From: Paracoccaceae bacterium
GTDB taxonomy: Bacteria > Pseudomonadota > Alphaproteobacteria > Rhodobacterales > Rhodobacteraceae
DNA length: 5,835 nt
NCBI GenBank assembly: GCA_002746395.1
Contig: NVXA01000003.1
Coordinates: 183,697-189,531, forward strand
Direction of reading: 5' to 3'
Below the pieces are notes generated by a model. The model made no database searches. It saw nothing but the letters and a program-made list of their open reading frames with translations, and was not told where the DNA came from. The translations under genes were made by a program, and so were the position numbers. Positions within the stretch are counted from its first letter, which is position 1, and every line of letters begins with the position of its first letter. This document shows, piece by piece, positions 5,388 to 5,835 of the stretch.

Positions 5388-5835
5388 CAGCCCCTCCGCT
5401 TCATGTTTTTGGCGTGTTTGGCCAGCAACATTTTCCGCTTTGTCGGGCTAAGAAGATGAACGTAAAGTTTGCCGTTCAGATGATCAATTTGGTGTTGCAC
5501 GGACGTGGCCCACAGATGCACGAAATCCTTTTCAACGACCGCACCTTCCGCGTTCATATACCGAACCGTCACGGCGCGCGGGCGTTCAACCTTGCCCGAT
5601 AGACCGGGCAGATTAGGGCTGGCTTCATCATGTTCGTTCATCTTGGCGGAGGCATGGATAACTTCAGGGTTCGCCATCAGAATCGCCGCGTTATGCGTGC
5701 CGGAACAATCCACCACCGCCAAGCGTTGCATCACCCCGATTTGCGGGGCCGCCAACCCGACGCCGGGCATCTTGTACATGGCGTTCAGCATATCGTCCCA
5801 AATACCGCGCACCTCGTCATCTATCGCTTCAACGG
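5387..5835 (-). CDS. peptide deformylase-like protein with degenerate active site (5' end outside window)
   Basis: The frame stays open past the right edge, giving at least 148 residues, so the start is not visible; a GTG at 5810-5812 is only an internal Val (context [12 protein letters not shown]). Peptide deformylase removes the formyl group from new N-termini, using a metal held by a Cys and two His, with a Glu as catalytic base. Motif I, GVGLAAPQ, is intact at 5741-5764. Motif II, normally EGCLS, reads EASPN (5612-5626), so the metal-ligand Cys is Ser. Motif III, normally HExxH, reads HQIDH (5480-5494), so the catalytic Glu is Gln (CAA at 5489-5491). The remaining fold markers [24 protein letters not shown] and [14 protein letters not shown] are well kept and the frame is unbroken. 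This argues for a retained non-deformylase or very weak paralogue rather than decay. It overlaps fmt by 1 nt. Confidence 0.9.
   Translation of the reverse strand, partial: VEAIDDEVRGIWDDMLNAMYKMPGVGLAAPQIGVMQRLAVVDCSGTHNAAILMANPEVIHASAKMNEHDEASPNLPGLSGKVERPRAVTVRYMNAEGAVVEKDFVHLWATSVQHQIDHLNGKLYVHLLSPTKRKMLLAKHAKNMKRRG

Noticed and set aside
5387..5812. Complete 141-residue deformylase-like gene starting at the GTG at 5810-5812
   Set aside because: The frame stays open to the window edge and the upstream residues (VEAIDDE) continue a normal deformylase N-terminal helix, so the GTG is an internal Val and the gene is partial.
1..5835. Defence system, toxin-antitoxin module, prophage or insertion sequence
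   Set aside because: Every gene except the small membrane proteins, the NYN protein and the methyltransferase is a recognised housekeeping gene. There are no transposase or integrase genes, terminal repeats or shifts in base composition. The NYN protein lacks a small partner gene that would suggest a toxin-antitoxin pair.

Overview
The window looks like an ordinary, gene-dense stretch of chromosome from an alphaproteobacterium, most likely of the Rhodobacterales. The reasons are moderately GC-rich coding sequence, rpoZ directly followed by an RSH-type (p)ppGpp enzyme gene, a def-like gene directly ahead of fmt, and the style of the IspH, RNase HI and FolK proteins. The taxon is inferred from gene order and protein flavour, not from a search. 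I see no mobile element, CRISPR array, tRNA or rRNA.

Layout. (1) Positions 1-1171, minus strand: folK (folate synthesis), rpoZ (RNA polymerase omega) and the first 27 codons of an RSH/SpoT-RelA gene that leaves the left edge. (2) Positions 1252-3857, plus strand: a tight run of NYN-domain protein, ispH, class I SAM methyltransferase and rnhA. The ispH/methyltransferase pair overlaps by 4 nt and the methyltransferase/rnhA pair by 8 nt, and rnhA uses a TTG start. (3) Positions 3860-5835, minus strand: a peptide deformylase-like gene cut by the right edge, fmt (1-nt overlap), and two small membrane proteins of the GlsB/YeaQ/YmgE (transglycosylase-associated) type. Blocks 2 and 3 converge with only 2 nt between stop codons.

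How the genes fit together. Block 1 pairs the omega subunit with the alarmone enzyme, consistent with stringent-response control of transcription. Block 2 links the last step of the MEP isoprenoid pathway to two probable RNA or RNA:DNA processing enzymes and an uncharacterised methyltransferase. Block 3 covers formylation of initiator tRNA and a relative of the enzyme that later removes the formyl group.

Points worth a second look: the deformylase-like protein has lost both its catalytic Glu (HQIDH instead of HExxH) and its metal-binding Cys (EASPN instead of EGCLS). A perfect 12-bp inverted repeat lies immediately before ispH, with the Shine-Dalgarno inside its 3' arm. A perfect 22-bp palindrome spans both convergent stop codons of rnhA and the first small membrane protein gene. 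A possible RpoH-like -10 element lies ahead of one stress-type membrane protein gene. I find no convincing new multi-gene system; these are local oddities in housekeeping DNA.
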